A DNA stretch of 64,000 nucleotides from a virus, in the IMG/VR virus record IMGVR_UViG_3300031951_000035, positions 62,001-126,000 of that record; one strand, 5' to 3'. The position numbers and the translations under genes were made by a program. Below the pieces are notes generated by a model. It was not told the DNA's origin and searched no databases. It saw nothing but the letters and a program-made list of their open reading frames with translations. Numbering within the stretch: the stretch's first letter is position 1; every line of letters begins with the position of its first letter. Positions 1 to 7,783 of this stretch are shown here, one piece after another.

Positions 1-131
1 TTGATAGAAACCGGATGGTGATGGCAATCTTCCCATACCCAGAAAAATAAAGGATGTCTTTTCTGAATAAAATAACCCAAAAGTTTGCCATTATCAAACT
101 CTCTCTTGACTACTCTAGTTTTATCAAACAT
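1..131 (-). CDS. Hypothetical protein, partial (runs off left edge)
   Basis: A frame opens at an ATG at 131 and runs off the left edge; 43 codons are visible (begins MFDKTRVV, later an aromatic stretch FFWVWED). Its ATG overlaps the stop of the next gene upstream by 8 nt, so it is probably translationally coupled. No family recognised. Confidence 0.7.
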   Translation of the reverse strand, partial: MFDKTRVVKREFDNGKLLGYFIQKRHPLFFWVWEDCHHHPVSI

Positions 132-498
132 GATTTTCTCTTTCTATTGGTTGTTTGTGGGTTTTTCTAAATTCTCGCAGTCTTTTTACAAACCACCAAT
201 GGAAGTTTTCTTTTCCTGGCTTGAATCCGGCTTTTTCACAAGACTGAACGAATAAATATCCGTCACCGGGACAACAAACGATAAAATCTCCATTATATTC
301 TTTTCCACCATACTCAGCTTCGTACTCGTCATCCCAGCTAAATGTAGCCATTCCAGTGTTTCTTCTAACAATAAACCAGTCACCAGCGTCTACAAGAATA
401 TGACCAGTTTCGTAACCATTCGTAATTGCTTTAGAAACAAACCAGTCTGGAACAATCTCGCCATAGAGTTCAGCATTCGTGTCGCAAATTTGGCACAT
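124..498 (-). CDS. Hypothetical protein, 124 aa
   Basis: The protein begins MCQICD (CxxC) and has a second cysteine pair near residue 75 and many Trp/Tyr residues; the C-terminus is basic. The upstream SD is weak. It is first in line after the promoter at 531-558 and overlaps the next gene by 8 nt. Family not recognised. Confidence 0.75.
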   Translation of the reverse strand: MCQICDTNAELYGEIVPDWFVSKAITNGYETGHILVDAGDWFIVRRNTGMATFSWDDEYEAEYGGKEYNGDFIVCCPGDGYLFVQSCEKAGFKPGKENFHWWFVKRLREFRKTHKQPIERENHV

Positions 499-530
499 AG
501 TCTCTCGCTTTGTAATAGGTGTGTAGAACG

Positions 531-558
531 ATTATACCTCACGACTCAAACGTGTCAA
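531..558 (-). promoter_or_regulatory. Sigma-70-type promoter (TTGACA-16-TATAAT)
   Basis: Both hexamers match consensus on the minus strand. The site lies in the 3' end of the gene at 555-773 and points at the gene at 124-498. Confidence 0.7.
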
Positions 559-773
559 CCGTTGATCCACCCCCTCAAGTCTACGATTTCATACCAGTCA
601 CGGTCACTGCCATTCACGGTATAAGACTCGTCGCATGCGTTGCCTTGAAAATTATATTTCTCAACTTTTACCTGACTTAATGCTTCCTCATATGTTTCAA
701 AACATCCAATCCAGTCACCAGTACGACGGGACGGATAATAATCTTCCCCTGCGATTAGCAAATAGTATTTCAT
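555..773 (-). CDS. Hypothetical protein, 72 aa
   Basis: An acidic, aromatic-rich small protein starting MKYYLLIAGEDYYPS and ending near DWYEIVDLRGW. The DWYEIVDLR tail resembles small conserved phage proteins of unknown role, from memory only. It overlaps the upstream gene by 4 nt (ATGA). Confidence 0.75.
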   Translation of the reverse strand: MKYYLLIAGEDYYPSRRTGDWIGCFETYEEALSQVKVEKYNFQGNACDESYTVNGSDRDWYEIVDLRGWING

Positions 774-961
774 AGAACTCCGTTCTTTCGTAAAAAGCCG
801 TACAAATTTTTCATATCATTCTCGTCAACACGAAACTCGACCGGATCATTGTTGTAACTAAAAACCCTCACCAGATAAGGATTTCGCTTTAGATTTTCAT
901 TATAGTGAATTTCAATAAGGTCATACTCTAAAACTAGAGTTCGCAACAATGAAGATTTCAC
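770..961 (-). CDS. Hypothetical protein, 63 aa (GTG start)
   Basis: A GTG start is chosen because AAGGTG lies 5 nt upstream. Mixed charged sequence with no motif recognised. Coupled by ATGA to the gene at 555-773. Confidence 0.6.
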   Translation of the reverse strand: MKSSLLRTLVLEYDLIEIHYNENLKRNPYLVRVFSYNNDPVEFRVDENDMKNLYGFLRKNGVL

Positions 962-991
962 AGCTACACCTTGCGTCTAGAGTCCCAATGA

Positions 992-1231
992 CTAGTCATG
1001 GTCATTCCTTACTGAGTATTCAATAACGAGATCAACTGGCTGAACTTGTTCATCATACAAAAAATTGTATAATATACCGAATTTTAAACTTACTGCATTA
1101 AAATCAACATCATTCACTCTCATAAAAATTTCACTCATGCCTATACCTTTAACAAAAAAAGTATCAGTTACATTCATGTGTTTAAATATGATTTCTTCGG
1201 GCTTGCTAGACTTTTCTTTAAACGTAATCAT
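992..1231 (-). CDS. Hypothetical protein, 79 aa
   Basis: ATG is preceded by a good SD (GGAGG). The predicted pattern is mostly beta-strand (alternating hydrophobic residues). Not recognised. Confidence 0.7.
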   Translation of the reverse strand: MITFKEKSSKPEEIIFKHMNVTDTFFVKGIGMSEIFMRVNDVDFNAVSLKFGILYNFLYDEQVQPVDLVIEYSVRNDHD

Positions 1232-1252
1232 TTTTCCTCCAGTTAGTTGTTA

Positions 1253-1987
1253 CTAAGAATTACTTTTCCATTTGCCATCATACACTAAAATTTCAGATAA
1301 GTACTTATTAGCAGTTTGATCGTCACATTCAATATACAAGCCTTCTGCGGTCCAGTTTTCAAGATTTACTTTGGAGTAATTAATCCCGTCGTAAGGTTTA
1401 GATGCGGGAAATTCTTCCACTAACCAAGAGCAAACACGGTTTTCAGGAACAAAAACGGTATGTAATAGGTCTGAACGCAAGAAAAAAGAATAGCCCGAAT
1501 CATAGGATTCATACCTAGTAAGTGAGAGATTTTGCTTTCCAAGACTAATAAACTTGCCACAACCTCCAGAGATATGACTATCCCATCTATATTTGTTGTA
1601 CTCTTCTCCTCGTTGATCGTCTAGAGCATATACCTTATTATCAAGTTGACCTTTCAAAACCGTAATTTTGAGGTCTACATGATGAGAATGAATAGCAATA
1701 GCCGAATCTTTGTAAAGTTCATGATTCTTATCCGCATAAAAAACTCTTTTATAGCGTCCATCTTCATATTCAAGCGGGAAAGAATGAACTCCTACACAGT
1801 GACAGTTGAGAAGATTTTTCATATTACCAACGCTCTCCACAATTAGTTTTACGTTATGATTCTTACACAAAGTTTCGTATTCTTCTGACGAGTATGCTGA
1901 ATCTGGAGTTATCATTATGCGTCTAGCTTCGCCCTTTTCTAGACTCTCATAAGAAACAAACTTTCCGCAAACGTCGCACTTAATCAT
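1253..1987 (-). CDS. Hypothetical protein with N-terminal CxxC, 244 aa
   Basis: It starts MIKCDVCGKFVSYE, so a single CxxC knuckle leads the protein; further Cys/His residues occur near 90-96 (NCHCVGVHS). SD AGGAG lies upstream. It is the longest gene of the first 14 kb on this strand. The Cys pairs suggest metal binding, but a complete zinc ribbon is not clear. Function unknown. Confidence 0.75.
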   Translation of the reverse strand: MIKCDVCGKFVSYESLEKGEARRIMITPDSAYSSEEYETLCKNHNVKLIVESVGNMKNLLNCHCVGVHSFPLEYEDGRYKRVFYADKNHELYKDSAIAIHSHHVDLKITVLKGQLDNKVYALDDQRGEEYNKYRWDSHISGGCGKFISLGKQNLSLTRYESYDSGYSFFLRSDLLHTVFVPENRVCSWLVEEFPASKPYDGINYSKVNLENWTAEGLYIECDDQTANKYLSEILVYDGKWKSNS

Positions 1988-2015
1988 CGAAATCTCCTCG
2001 CTGATTGTCAGCCTT

Positions 2016-2210
2016 CTATGTCAAATCCTTAATTAGACGAGCAAATGTTTCGGCCAACTCCGGTAAAGAGTCAAATTTAACGTTAATTGAACGGCTATCA
2101 TGAAACCAGATAACAATTCTTGAGCCATTAGCGGAGTCAATGTGTTTATTGATATGATAGATATCCGATTTGTGAATGATATGTGAGCCAATATGAATAA
2201 AGTCTGCCAT
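2016..2210 (-). CDS. Hypothetical protein, 64 aa
   Basis: The start MADFIHIG is chosen over an upstream in-frame codon because AGGAGA precedes it and the upstream extension runs back towards the promoter at 2243-2271. Short alpha/beta-like protein, unknown. Confidence 0.7.
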   Translation of the reverse strand: MADFIHIGSHIIHKSDIYHINKHIDSANGSRIVIWFHDSRSINVKFDSLPELAETFARLIKDLT

Positions 2211-2242
2211 CTGTTTCTCCTGTGTTTGTCTGTCCGAAGGAC

Positions 2243-2271
2243 AGTATACCACAGCCCTCACGGGCTGTCAA
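2243..2271 (-). promoter_or_regulatory. Sigma-70-type promoter (TTGACA-17-TATACT) with dyad spacer
   Basis: The 17-nt spacer contains a perfect dyad overlapping the -35 (CAGCCC-N4-GGGCTG). A second small hairpin (GTCC-TTC-GGAC) follows the -10. The dyad could be an operator for the gene at 2016-2210. Confidence 0.65.
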
Positions 2272-2272
2272 G

Positions 2273-2500
2273 TCACGGAAGCTCCGTAATCTTTATTTGC
2301 TTACGCAAAGTTTCCTTTCTCAGATATTCTTTTTCACTTTCAATATACTTGCGACACTCTTCTTCTGTTTTAAAACGTCTTTGTTCCCTGCCGCTACGAT
2401 AATTTTCCTGAATCCAAGAGTAAAAAATCCATTCTTTCAGTCTTACCTGATACCAAATCTCGCCAAGACCATTCTCAAATTTGAATACTTTGTATTTCAT
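2273..2500 (-). CDS. Small phage paralogue (WYKIR/DSW family), copy 1, 75 aa
   Basis: N-terminus MKYKVFKFENGLGEIWYQVR, then W..YSW, a basic linker and an EEEC..YI helix, ending ITELP. It matches the genes at 2508-2732 and 4589-4864 along the whole length, so three paralogues lie within 2.6 kb. SD AGGT just upstream. Role unknown. Confidence 0.75.
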   Translation of the reverse strand: MKYKVFKFENGLGEIWYQVRLKEWIFYSWIQENYRSGREQRRFKTEEECRKYIESEKEYLRKETLRKQIKITELP

Positions 2501-2507
2501 ATTTACC

Positions 2508-2732
2508 TCACGGAAGCTCCGTAACCTTGTCTTTTTTTTGTGAAATTAGAAAATCATGCAAGTATTGCCTAGCTTCACTCTCTGAATTAAAAACTAAAGT
2601 CTTATTATAGGCAAGACCATATGCTGTAAAGTCTATTTGAGTAAGCCAAGAATCAGAAATCCAACCCTTTTTTCTAATCTTATACCAGATTTTACCACTA
2701 CCTGTCTCTACTTTACAAACAACATACTTCAT
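2508..2732 (-). CDS. Small phage paralogue (WYKIR/DSW family), copy 2, 74 aa
   Basis: The start at MKYVVCKVETGSGKIWYKIR is chosen because it aligns with copy 1 and gives an ATGA overlap with the upstream gene. It ends VTELP, and the 3' end repeats the 17-nt palindromic end of copy 1. Function unknown. Confidence 0.75.
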   Translation of the reverse strand: MKYVVCKVETGSGKIWYKIRKKGWISDSWLTQIDFTAYGLAYNKTLVFNSESEARQYLHDFLISQKKDKVTELP

Positions 2733-2941
2733 TGACAACAACCTCTTATAAAGAAATACATCTCTTGAATAATATCGTCTAATTCTAAAAGTTCTATTTC
2801 GCGTAAAACATCCGTAAGGCCAATCTCCAATGCTTCGATTTCGCAAATATGAGTAGGTGAGGATATATCGTTTGTATTTTCCCAGGCATCAATACGATTT
2901 CTAATAAATTCTATAATGCGTTTTTGTTTTTCGTTAATCAT
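2729..2941 (-). CDS. Hypothetical protein, 70 aa
   Basis: ATG at 2941 (MINEKQKRIIEFI) is preferred over an upstream TTG. The protein looks mostly helical with leucine-rich heptads (EIELLELDDII). It overlaps the upstream gene by 8 nt. Confidence 0.65.
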   Translation of the reverse strand: MINEKQKRIIEFIRNRIDAWENTNDISSPTHICEIEALEIGLTDVLREIELLELDDIIQEMYFFIRGCCQ

Positions 2942-3173
2942 ATAGTCGTTTAATTCCTCTTTTATCGTATGCGTCAACTTCTTCTAATTCTAGTTCAATT
3001 TTGCACCGTTTAATATCATAGTAGTAATCATAACTATAATAAGTATCACACGCAATTAGTATATTCACATTTTCTATAGTCTTATCTAAAGAGTAATATG
3101 GACCAGAGATAATTTCGTCCTCATATCTTCCATCTTTTCTGACATATACAATGTAATAAGTGTCAACTTTCAT
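2934..3173 (-). CDS. Hypothetical protein, 79 aa
   Basis: Tyrosine-rich centre (YYSYDYYYDI) followed by an acidic run ELELEEVD. A GTG at 3179 overlapping the upstream stop is an alternative start. Not recognised. Confidence 0.65.
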   Translation of the reverse strand: MKVDTYYIVYVRKDGRYEDEIISGPYYSLDKTIENVNILIACDTYYSYDYYYDIKRCKIELELEEVDAYDKRGIKRLYD

Positions 3174-3175
3174 AG

Positions 3176-3370
3176 TCACTCTTTAATCTCCACAATTACT
3201 TTAATGCCCTCAAAGCTATAACTATTATAGGCACTACCGGGTTTAACAATACACTCCATCTTATAAGCATCTCCCTTTGAACTCAAATCATTGTCAAGAA
3301 TATGTTGCTCAATCAATGTTTTAATATCAGAAATAGAATAGGTGATTTCTTTCTTATTTTTAACTTCCAC
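3176..3370 (-). CDS. Hypothetical protein, 64 aa
   Basis: Charged N-terminal helix, then beta-rich C-terminus (GIKVIVEIKE). Its ATG abuts the stop of the upstream gene. Unknown. Confidence 0.65.
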   Translation of the reverse strand: MEVKNKKEITYSISDIKTLIEQHILDNDLSSKGDAYKMECIVKPGSAYNSYSFEGIKVIVEIKE

Positions 3371-3669
3371 TATATCGCTCCAGTGTTATTATTCTCTAAA
3401 CGCTCACGAAAATTAAGTAGCTTGTCTAATCTCAATTGTTCTCGTTCTACTTCTTCTTTTTGAAATTTTATTTTGAGGTCAATATCATCTATAGTTGCTG
3501 GTCTAAGTTCTTCACAATCCCTTAGTCCATAATACCAAGCTTTCTTTGAACTAAAAAGAGTTGAACAAAATTGTGGGGTATGCTCTGCTTCAAATATGGA
3601 CAAAGCACCACCATTATGACCTAATAGAACAACTACATCGCCCTTTTTCCAACTTGGTTTATTGTTCAT
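3370..3669 (-). CDS. Hypothetical protein, 99 aa
   Basis: The N-terminal half looks like a small beta-barrel start (KKGDVVVLLGHNGG). The C-terminal 40 residues form a charged coiled-coil-like helix. One-base overlap with the downstream gene. Function unknown. Confidence 0.7.
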   Translation of the reverse strand: MNNKPSWKKGDVVVLLGHNGGALSIFEAEHTPQFCSTLFSSKKAWYYGLRDCEELRPATIDDIDLKIKFQKEEVEREQLRLDKLLNFRERLENNNTGAI

Positions 3670-3672
3670 ACA

Positions 3673-3894
3673 TTATCCTCTGATCAGTAAGCCTATCTGA
3701 TGGGTTTTATAATCCATAAAGATCATTCCATCGTCAGATTGTGACCATTCCTCCATTAGCAAAATATCTCTAGGACATAAAGACTCATGCATAGGAATGA
3801 AACACTCCGATGATGTGTCATAATATGCTAGTTGTTTTTGATAATCTCTTTCAATATAATGATTAGCCTTAACGAGTTCAATTGTCCATTTCAT
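3673..3894 (-). CDS. Hypothetical protein, 73 aa
   Basis: Begins MKWTIELVKANHYIERDY; moderately acidic with two cysteines. Part of the closely spaced minus-strand chain. Not recognised. Confidence 0.65.
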   Translation of the reverse strand: MKWTIELVKANHYIERDYQKQLAYYDTSSECFIPMHESLCPRDILLMEEWSQSDDGMIFMDYKTHQIGLLIRG

Positions 3895-3902
3895 TGTATC
3901 AC

Positions 3903-4346
3903 CTAGCCCACAAGCGACATAAAATACATCTTAACCGGATAATCTGGAAATTTTTTGCTAATCAGATCAAACCTTTCTTGGATAAATTCTAGAGTTAGTT
4001 CACCTTCCAAAAGGTTAACCCTTCCATAATCTTCATCTGCATCTATCATATAACCAAAGTATAAGTAATCATCTAGATGATATGTTTCTACTGGATCATC
4101 ATATTCTATTTCACCGAGATCATAAGGTTCTTCATATACTTTACCATCCCATTCATAATGGTATTCTTCTCTTTTGACTAAAACCCGCTCTGTTCCTTTT
4201 ACTTTACCAGTTTTGGAATCATATCGGTTTTGTTCTTCGTAGACCGCTGGTGAGGTTACTACTTTTAGATCTTCTACTGGAATTTTTATTCCTATAATAC
4301 AATAACGCAAAGCGTCAACCCAAATTTTTGCTACTTCTGGTTTCAT
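3903..4346 (-). CDS. Hypothetical acidic protein, 147 aa
   Basis: The start at MKPEVAKIW is chosen because GGAGG lies 8 nt upstream and the start overlaps the upstream stop (TAATG). Central region rich in Asp/Glu/Tyr. Unknown function. Confidence 0.7.
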   Translation of the reverse strand: MKPEVAKIWVDALRYCIIGIKIPVEDLKVVTSPAVYEEQNRYDSKTGKVKGTERVLVKREEYHYEWDGKVYEEPYDLGEIEYDDPVETYHLDDYLYFGYMIDADEDYGRVNLLEGELTLEFIQERFDLISKKFPDYPVKMYFMSLVG

Positions 4347-4585
4347 TATATATCCTCCATTTTTGTAAGACCACAATATTCACAAATATACCAAGGATTA
4401 CCTACGGGACCAAATGACTTAAACCCAAATTTGTGTCCTAAAGTCCCACAATCATCCCGTAGTTGTTTGAGTGTAGGATGGTGTTGGTGTATACATCGGT
4501 CATACTCATCCATACATTTTGCTATTTCGCGTCGTATATCACGATCTATTTTTAGTTTTTCACGCCATATATCATCGTGATTCAT
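4346..4585 (-). CDS. Hypothetical small zinc-finger-like protein, 79 aa
   Basis: The C-terminal half has Cys and His (CGTLGHKF) followed by WYICEYCGLTK, a pattern typical of a treble-clef or ribbon metal site. The N-terminal half is a charged helix. Metal binding is inferred; role unknown. Confidence 0.7.
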   Translation of the reverse strand: MNHDDIWREKLKIDRDIRREIAKCMDEYDRCIHQHHPTLKQLRDDCGTLGHKFGFKSFGPVGNPWYICEYCGLTKMEDI

Positions 4586-4588
4586 TAG

Positions 4589-4864
4589 TTATTCTCCACC
4601 AAGGTCTGTGACTGTGACACGATTTCTTTTTAGCCTAACCAAATACCTTTCTTTTTCAAGATTCAAGTGTTCTATTGCCTCTTCTTTACTATCAAATTGT
4701 GGGATATAAGGCGTCCAGCCATACTCAGTTTCATAATATATTCTATACCATGAATCCCACAACCAACCAAGATGTCTGATTTTATACCAAACTTTACCCA
4801 AACCATCCTGAAATTGGATAATTGTATATTTATTACTGGGACGATAATTTGTTTTTGTAGCCAT
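4589..4864 (-). CDS. Small phage paralogue (WYKIR/DSW family), copy 3, 91 aa
   Basis: Contains GLGKVWYKIR, GWLWDSW, F.SKEEAIEHL and VTVTDL, matching copies at 2273 and 2508 but with a 12-residue N-terminal extension. The stop-start junctions on both sides use the recurrent GGAGAAT spacer. Confidence 0.75.
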   Translation of the reverse strand: MATKTNYRPSNKYTIIQFQDGLGKVWYKIRHLGWLWDSWYRIYYETEYGWTPYIPQFDSKEEAIEHLNLEKERYLVRLKRNRVTVTDLGGE

Positions 4865-5199
4865 TAGTCATTCTCCAGTACAGATATAGCGTATTTTGTC
4901 ATTCTATTTTTTGCATCGTCGAAATCTTTTTGTTTGCTAGCATAATGCTCTCTGAAATTTGGGTGATCAGCGGTTAATTTTAAGGATGCGTTTAAGCAAT
5001 AGTCGTATTGAAATGAGTTTTCTGTTGGCGAGAGCTTTTTTCTTTCGGAAATCTCAATAGACTGCAAATCTTCCGAATATACTTTACCATAAACTATTAA
5101 CCCATTTTGGTTCAGGATTTTATAATAATATGGAATAGTAATATCGATAGTTTCAGTTGTGCGAACATATTCGATTTTCTCTCTTGTAATTTCCATCAC
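4864..5199 (-). CDS. Hypothetical protein, 111 aa
   Basis: Beta-rich N-terminal half (IDITIPYYYKIL), helical C-terminus. The ATG overlaps the neighbouring stop. Not recognised. Confidence 0.65.
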   Translation of the reverse strand: MMEITREKIEYVRTTETIDITIPYYYKILNQNGLIVYGKVYSEDLQSIEISERKKLSPTENSFQYDYCLNASLKLTADHPNFREHYASKQKDFDDAKNRMTKYAISVLEND

Positions 5200-5468
5200 T
5201 CATTCTCCGTAAAATTACTCAACACAACCTTACCTTTGAACTTTGACCACTTTTTGATATCCTTATCGAAAATAATATAAGGTTTAAAGACCAAGTTATC
5301 AGGGATTCCCAAATAATAGCCATGATACGCAAAGTCTCCATCACTATTTTGACGGAACTCAGTTAGAACAACAACAATTTTTGGATCATAATTATGAACC
5401 ACCATAACAGGCAAATCAAACTCATAACTAACATCACGCTTTTCGGGCTGAATAATTTCAGAAATCAT
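5196..5468 (-). CDS. Hypothetical protein, 90 aa
   Basis: Alternating hydrophobic strands (DLPVMVVHNY, KIVVVLTEF) suggest a small beta protein. ATGA overlap downstream and TAATG with the small membrane gene upstream. Unknown. Confidence 0.65.
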   Translation of the reverse strand: MISEIIQPEKRDVSYEFDLPVMVVHNYDPKIVVVLTEFRQNSDGDFAYHGYYLGIPDNLVFKPYIIFDKDIKKWSKFKGKVVLSNFTENE

Positions 5469-5638
5469 TATTTTACCTCATCCTTTAATTGTTCAATAAT
5501 GGTAAGTAATCCGATCATAATAACCCATCCCATATTAAATGGAAAACTATACTGTGGATTATTTAGTGCTAAATCTACAACTGCTAATACAACTTGAAAA
5601 ACAAAACTTGCATAAATAAAAAAAGTGCTTGTTTTCAT
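5468..5638 (-). CDS. Small membrane protein, 56 aa
   Basis: Short gene starting MKTSTFFIYASFVFQVVLAV. It has two hydrophobic segments (about residues 5-22 and 35-47) and a charged tail. It is locked between neighbours by TAATG overlaps on both sides, which supports the call despite its size. Confidence 0.7.
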   Translation of the reverse strand: MKTSTFFIYASFVFQVVLAVVDLALNNPQYSFPFNMGWVIMIGLLTIIEQLKDEVK

Positions 5639-5913
5639 TATATTCCTCGTTGGTTAAACCATTCATCAACGGTCATAATTTTTGGACAAATATAGTCGTC
5701 ATTCTTATCGAAAGTATTGTTTTCAAAAAAATTGTATGCGTCGAAAGTATGGCCCGCGAAAACAAAATCCCATTTATCAGAACAGTATGCGTTCTTTGCT
5801 ACGTTTTCAAAGTCAACAATCAATGTTTCTGCTGATTCATATTCGATAGGTACGGTCCTCTCGAACCAATAGGTACAATTGTCTCCAACATCATAGATTA
5901 GAACAAGTTTCAT
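5638..5913 (-). CDS. Conserved-type phage protein, 91 aa
   Basis: Begins MKLVLIYDVGDNCTYWFE, with VPIEYESAETLIVDFE; this pattern is familiar from other tailed phages as a small protein of unknown function. TAATG overlap with the next gene. Confidence 0.75.
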   Translation of the reverse strand: MKLVLIYDVGDNCTYWFERTVPIEYESAETLIVDFENVAKNAYCSDKWDFVFAGHTFDAYNFFENNTFDKNDDYICPKIMTVDEWFNQRGI

Positions 5914-5916
5914 AAT

Positions 5917-6393
5917 TTATACGTTACCTTCTTTGAAAAAGTCGCGGTCAATTTTGCAATAGCCATATCCACAGTGGGGACAAGCTTGATTGTCCTTATA
6001 ATCCTCGCCTATTAGATAGATAGCGATTTGTTCTCCCCATCCACATTCTTGGCATTGTATCCAGGCGTAAAGATCCCTCTCCTTTACGTCATTCAGCATG
6101 TAATTAAGCAGCATTCTACCCATCTCGTCACCACTACTCCCATAAGGAGCAATATAAACATCCGTATACTCATCCATCCTGAACTCTCCACCTTTATATC
6201 CGGTAAATACGTTATTAAGAGCATACTTTGCATCTACCAGCATTTCCCTAACGGTAATGTCTTTCGCCGGTTCAAACGCAAGACATTCATAATATCCCCG
6301 ATAACTATGAGGGTTGCGGAATCCATTCCTTACTACTTTATCAGGATTTTCCCGCTCAAGAATACTAATCAACGATCCAAGACTAAGTGACAT
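5917..6393 (-). CDS. Hypothetical protein with C-terminal zinc ribbon, 158 aa
   Basis: The start at MSLSLGSL is chosen because of the purine-rich SD (GGAGGGAAAGG) in the preceding small gene. The last third carries CQECGWG and CPHCGYGYC, a clear two-knuckle zinc ribbon. The N-terminal domain is not recognised. Nucleic-acid or protein binding is likely but unproven. Confidence 0.75.
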   Translation of the reverse strand: MSLSLGSLISILERENPDKVVRNGFRNPHSYRGYYECLAFEPAKDITVREMLVDAKYALNNVFTGYKGGEFRMDEYTDVYIAPYGSSGDEMGRMLLNYMLNDVKERDLYAWIQCQECGWGEQIAIYLIGEDYKDNQACPHCGYGYCKIDRDFFKEGNV

Positions 6394-6394
6394 A

Positions 6395-6508
6395 TTATTT
6401 TCCTTTCCCTCCACGCTTTTTGTTTCCACCGTAAAGATGAATGGCAACAATATAAATAGGAAGAAGTATAGTTGGCAGAATACCGCAAAAAAGTAGTAGA
6501 TAATTCAT
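6395..6508 (-). CDS. Small membrane peptide, 37 aa (module copy A)
   Basis: MNYLLLFCGILPTILLPIYI gives one transmembrane segment followed by a basic glycine-rich tail ending KKRGGKGK. The gene at 8422-8532 has the same design and an almost identical tail, and the gene that follows each is also duplicated. Confidence 0.65.
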   Translation of the reverse strand: MNYLLLFCGILPTILLPIYIVAIHLYGGNKKRGGKGK

Positions 6509-6621
6509 TAGTTCACGCTTGGGATGACTGCCATTAGTTTACCAGACGCTCTGGCAATTACAAGGGCATCGTAAATAAATTTATAAAAAGCATTGATATT
6601 TTTAGCCATTTGTTCATCCAT
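6508..6621 (-). CDS. Short paralogue of the gene at 8532-8729, 37 aa
   Basis: Residues 10-37 (YKFIYDALVIARASGKLMAV and PSVN) are nearly identical to the last 30 residues of the 65-aa protein at 8532. It lacks that protein's N-terminal half but keeps an own ATG and SD, so it is either a truncated copy or a minimal version. Confidence 0.65.
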   Translation of the reverse strand: MDEQMAKNINAFYKFIYDALVIARASGKLMAVIPSVN

Positions 6622-6624
6622 TAG

Positions 6625-6759
6625 TTATTCCTCACAATCGATTCCATTCCAAACATATTCCCCCGCCGTATATAGAAGTATTAGCGGAGTTAATAAAAGA
6701 CCAAACGCACAGAGCATTAGTATTAGTGTGCCGGTGATTAAGTTTCGCAATATCGTCAT
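6625..6759 (-). CDS. Small membrane protein, 44 aa
   Basis: MTILRNLITGTLILMLCAFG contains one long hydrophobic segment (about residues 6-34). ATGA overlap with the upstream gene. Function unknown. Confidence 0.65.
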   Translation of the reverse strand: MTILRNLITGTLILMLCAFGLLLTPLILLYTAGEYVWNGIDCEE

Positions 6760-6944
6760 CGTCCGTTCTCCAATCTATTAGCAATAGACCTAAGTCTATG
6801 AACAAAATCATAAAGAGTATTCTCACCATAAACATTAACAAGCCTATCAGCAAGCCAACTCAAAAATTCTGCGTCTAGCAGTTCTTGTGTTCGTTTCGCT
6901 GCTATCTTTCTTGTCTTTTTGTTTCCGATTTTACGATCTTTCAT
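6756..6944 (-). CDS. Hypothetical basic protein, 62 aa
   Basis: Strongly basic N-terminus (MKDRKIGNKKTRKIAAKR) followed by amphipathic helices. Coupled on both sides by ATGA. It could bind nucleic acid, which is a guess from charge alone. Confidence 0.7.
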   Translation of the reverse strand: MKDRKIGNKKTRKIAAKRTQELLDAEFLSWLADRLVNVYGENTLYDFVHRLRSIANRLENGR

Positions 6945-7147
6945 GTTTTATCTCTCCACAGAGGATATTCTTTATCGTTTTTAGCCAAGTTATCTGCTAA
7001 TTGAGCCACTTCTCTTTCGCTCCAGCCCGCAAAATAGCCTCTCATAAAAACCTGAGTAAGTTCATTACGGTCTTTTTCTCTCTCATAATATTTCTGGACT
7101 GCTTCTATCCAATTTTTAGTTGCTAGTTGTAGTGGGTTTTCGTTCAT
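6941..7147 (-). CDS. Hypothetical protein, 68 aa
   Basis: Helical sequence with a central MRGYFAGWSEREV. SD GGAGAATAAACA precedes the ATG. Not recognised. Confidence 0.65.
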   Translation of the reverse strand: MNENPLQLATKNWIEAVQKYYEREKDRNELTQVFMRGYFAGWSEREVAQLADNLAKNDKEYPLWRDKT

Positions 7148-7245
7148 TGTTTATTCTCCAAATACTTATTTAATTCAACCAACTCCTTCTTCATTATTGT
7201 GTTCATAACAAGTTGTTCTTCCAGAATATTCCATCATCTCTCCTT
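7148..7245 (-). other. Gap with two possible 20-aa peptides
   Basis: Two overlapping 20-codon minus-strand frames are present. One starts after AAAGGAGAG (MMEYSGRTT). The other starts MNTIMKKELVELNKYLEN and its stop overlaps the next ATG. Either could be a leader peptide or the rest of a decayed gene. Confidence 0.3.
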
Positions 7246-7521
7246 TTATCTTTGCTTAAACATCTTGCCTTTATTGTCTAGATAAACGCAATGATACCTG
7301 CTTTCAGGCAGCCCATCACAATCATCAAACTCTTGTTCTCCAACCAACATAACATCAAACTTGTTGGTTAGATTTAAAACGAAGCTTGAAAAATCAACAA
7401 CTTCTACCCATTGAAGATTGTGTTTGGCTTTTGGGTTTTTTGGTGTACCTTGACTAAAAACTCCAGGGACTTCTTCGTTAGTTAAATCCCTAGCCATCCA
7501 GTGATAAAGATAAATACGCAT
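7246..7521 (-). CDS. Hypothetical protein, 91 aa
   Basis: The start at MRIYLYHWMARDL is taken over an upstream ATG whose extension covers the neighbouring gene remnant. Contains a PGVFSQGTPKNPKAK loop and a later strand VVDFSSFVL. Unknown. Confidence 0.65.
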   Translation of the reverse strand: MRIYLYHWMARDLTNEEVPGVFSQGTPKNPKAKHNLQWVEVVDFSSFVLNLTNKFDVMLVGEQEFDDCDGLPESRYHCVYLDNKGKMFKQR

Positions 7522-7523
7522 TA

Positions 7524-7607
7524 TTATTCCCAGGTGATTTTGAATTTTTCGTAGCCAGTTACAAACCCATCCCATACAATGTCATAATTCTTGTTTGAAG
7601 GTTTGGC
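7524..7607 (-). pseudogene. Possible gene remnant without a start codon
   Basis: A 27-codon frame (YDIVWDGFVTGYEKFKITWE at its end) looks protein-like and its stop overlaps the next gene's leader, but it is preceded by an in-frame TAA with no start between. It may be the C-terminal end of a lost gene. Confidence 0.35.
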
Positions 7608-7641
7608 TTACACCACCACAGCGTACCACCAAACCGTATTG

Positions 7642-7764
7642 TTAGTTAAAAGATAAGGGGATGTTTAGTCCCCCTATAGTGGGAGTGTTATCGCCAACTG
7701 ATATAGAGTGTTCATTAAGGGTTACTATAATATCCCGTTTGTCCAAATCAGTTAGGTTCTTCAT
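7642..7764 (-). CDS. Hypothetical protein, 40 aa
   Basis: MKNLTDLDKRDIIVTLNEHS, with GGAGAC 5-6 nt before the ATG and a strong promoter at 7784-7811. Short but with good initiation signals. Unknown. Confidence 0.6.
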   Translation of the reverse strand: MKNLTDLDKRDIIVTLNEHSISVGDNTPTIGGLNIPLSFN

Positions 7765-7783
7765 AGTGTCTCCTTGTTCTACC

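Noticed and set aside
7608-7641. tRNA-like or riboswitch-like hairpin GGTTTGG...CCAAACC
   Set aside because: One 7-bp stem only, without the other arms of a tRNA and without a known aptamer core.
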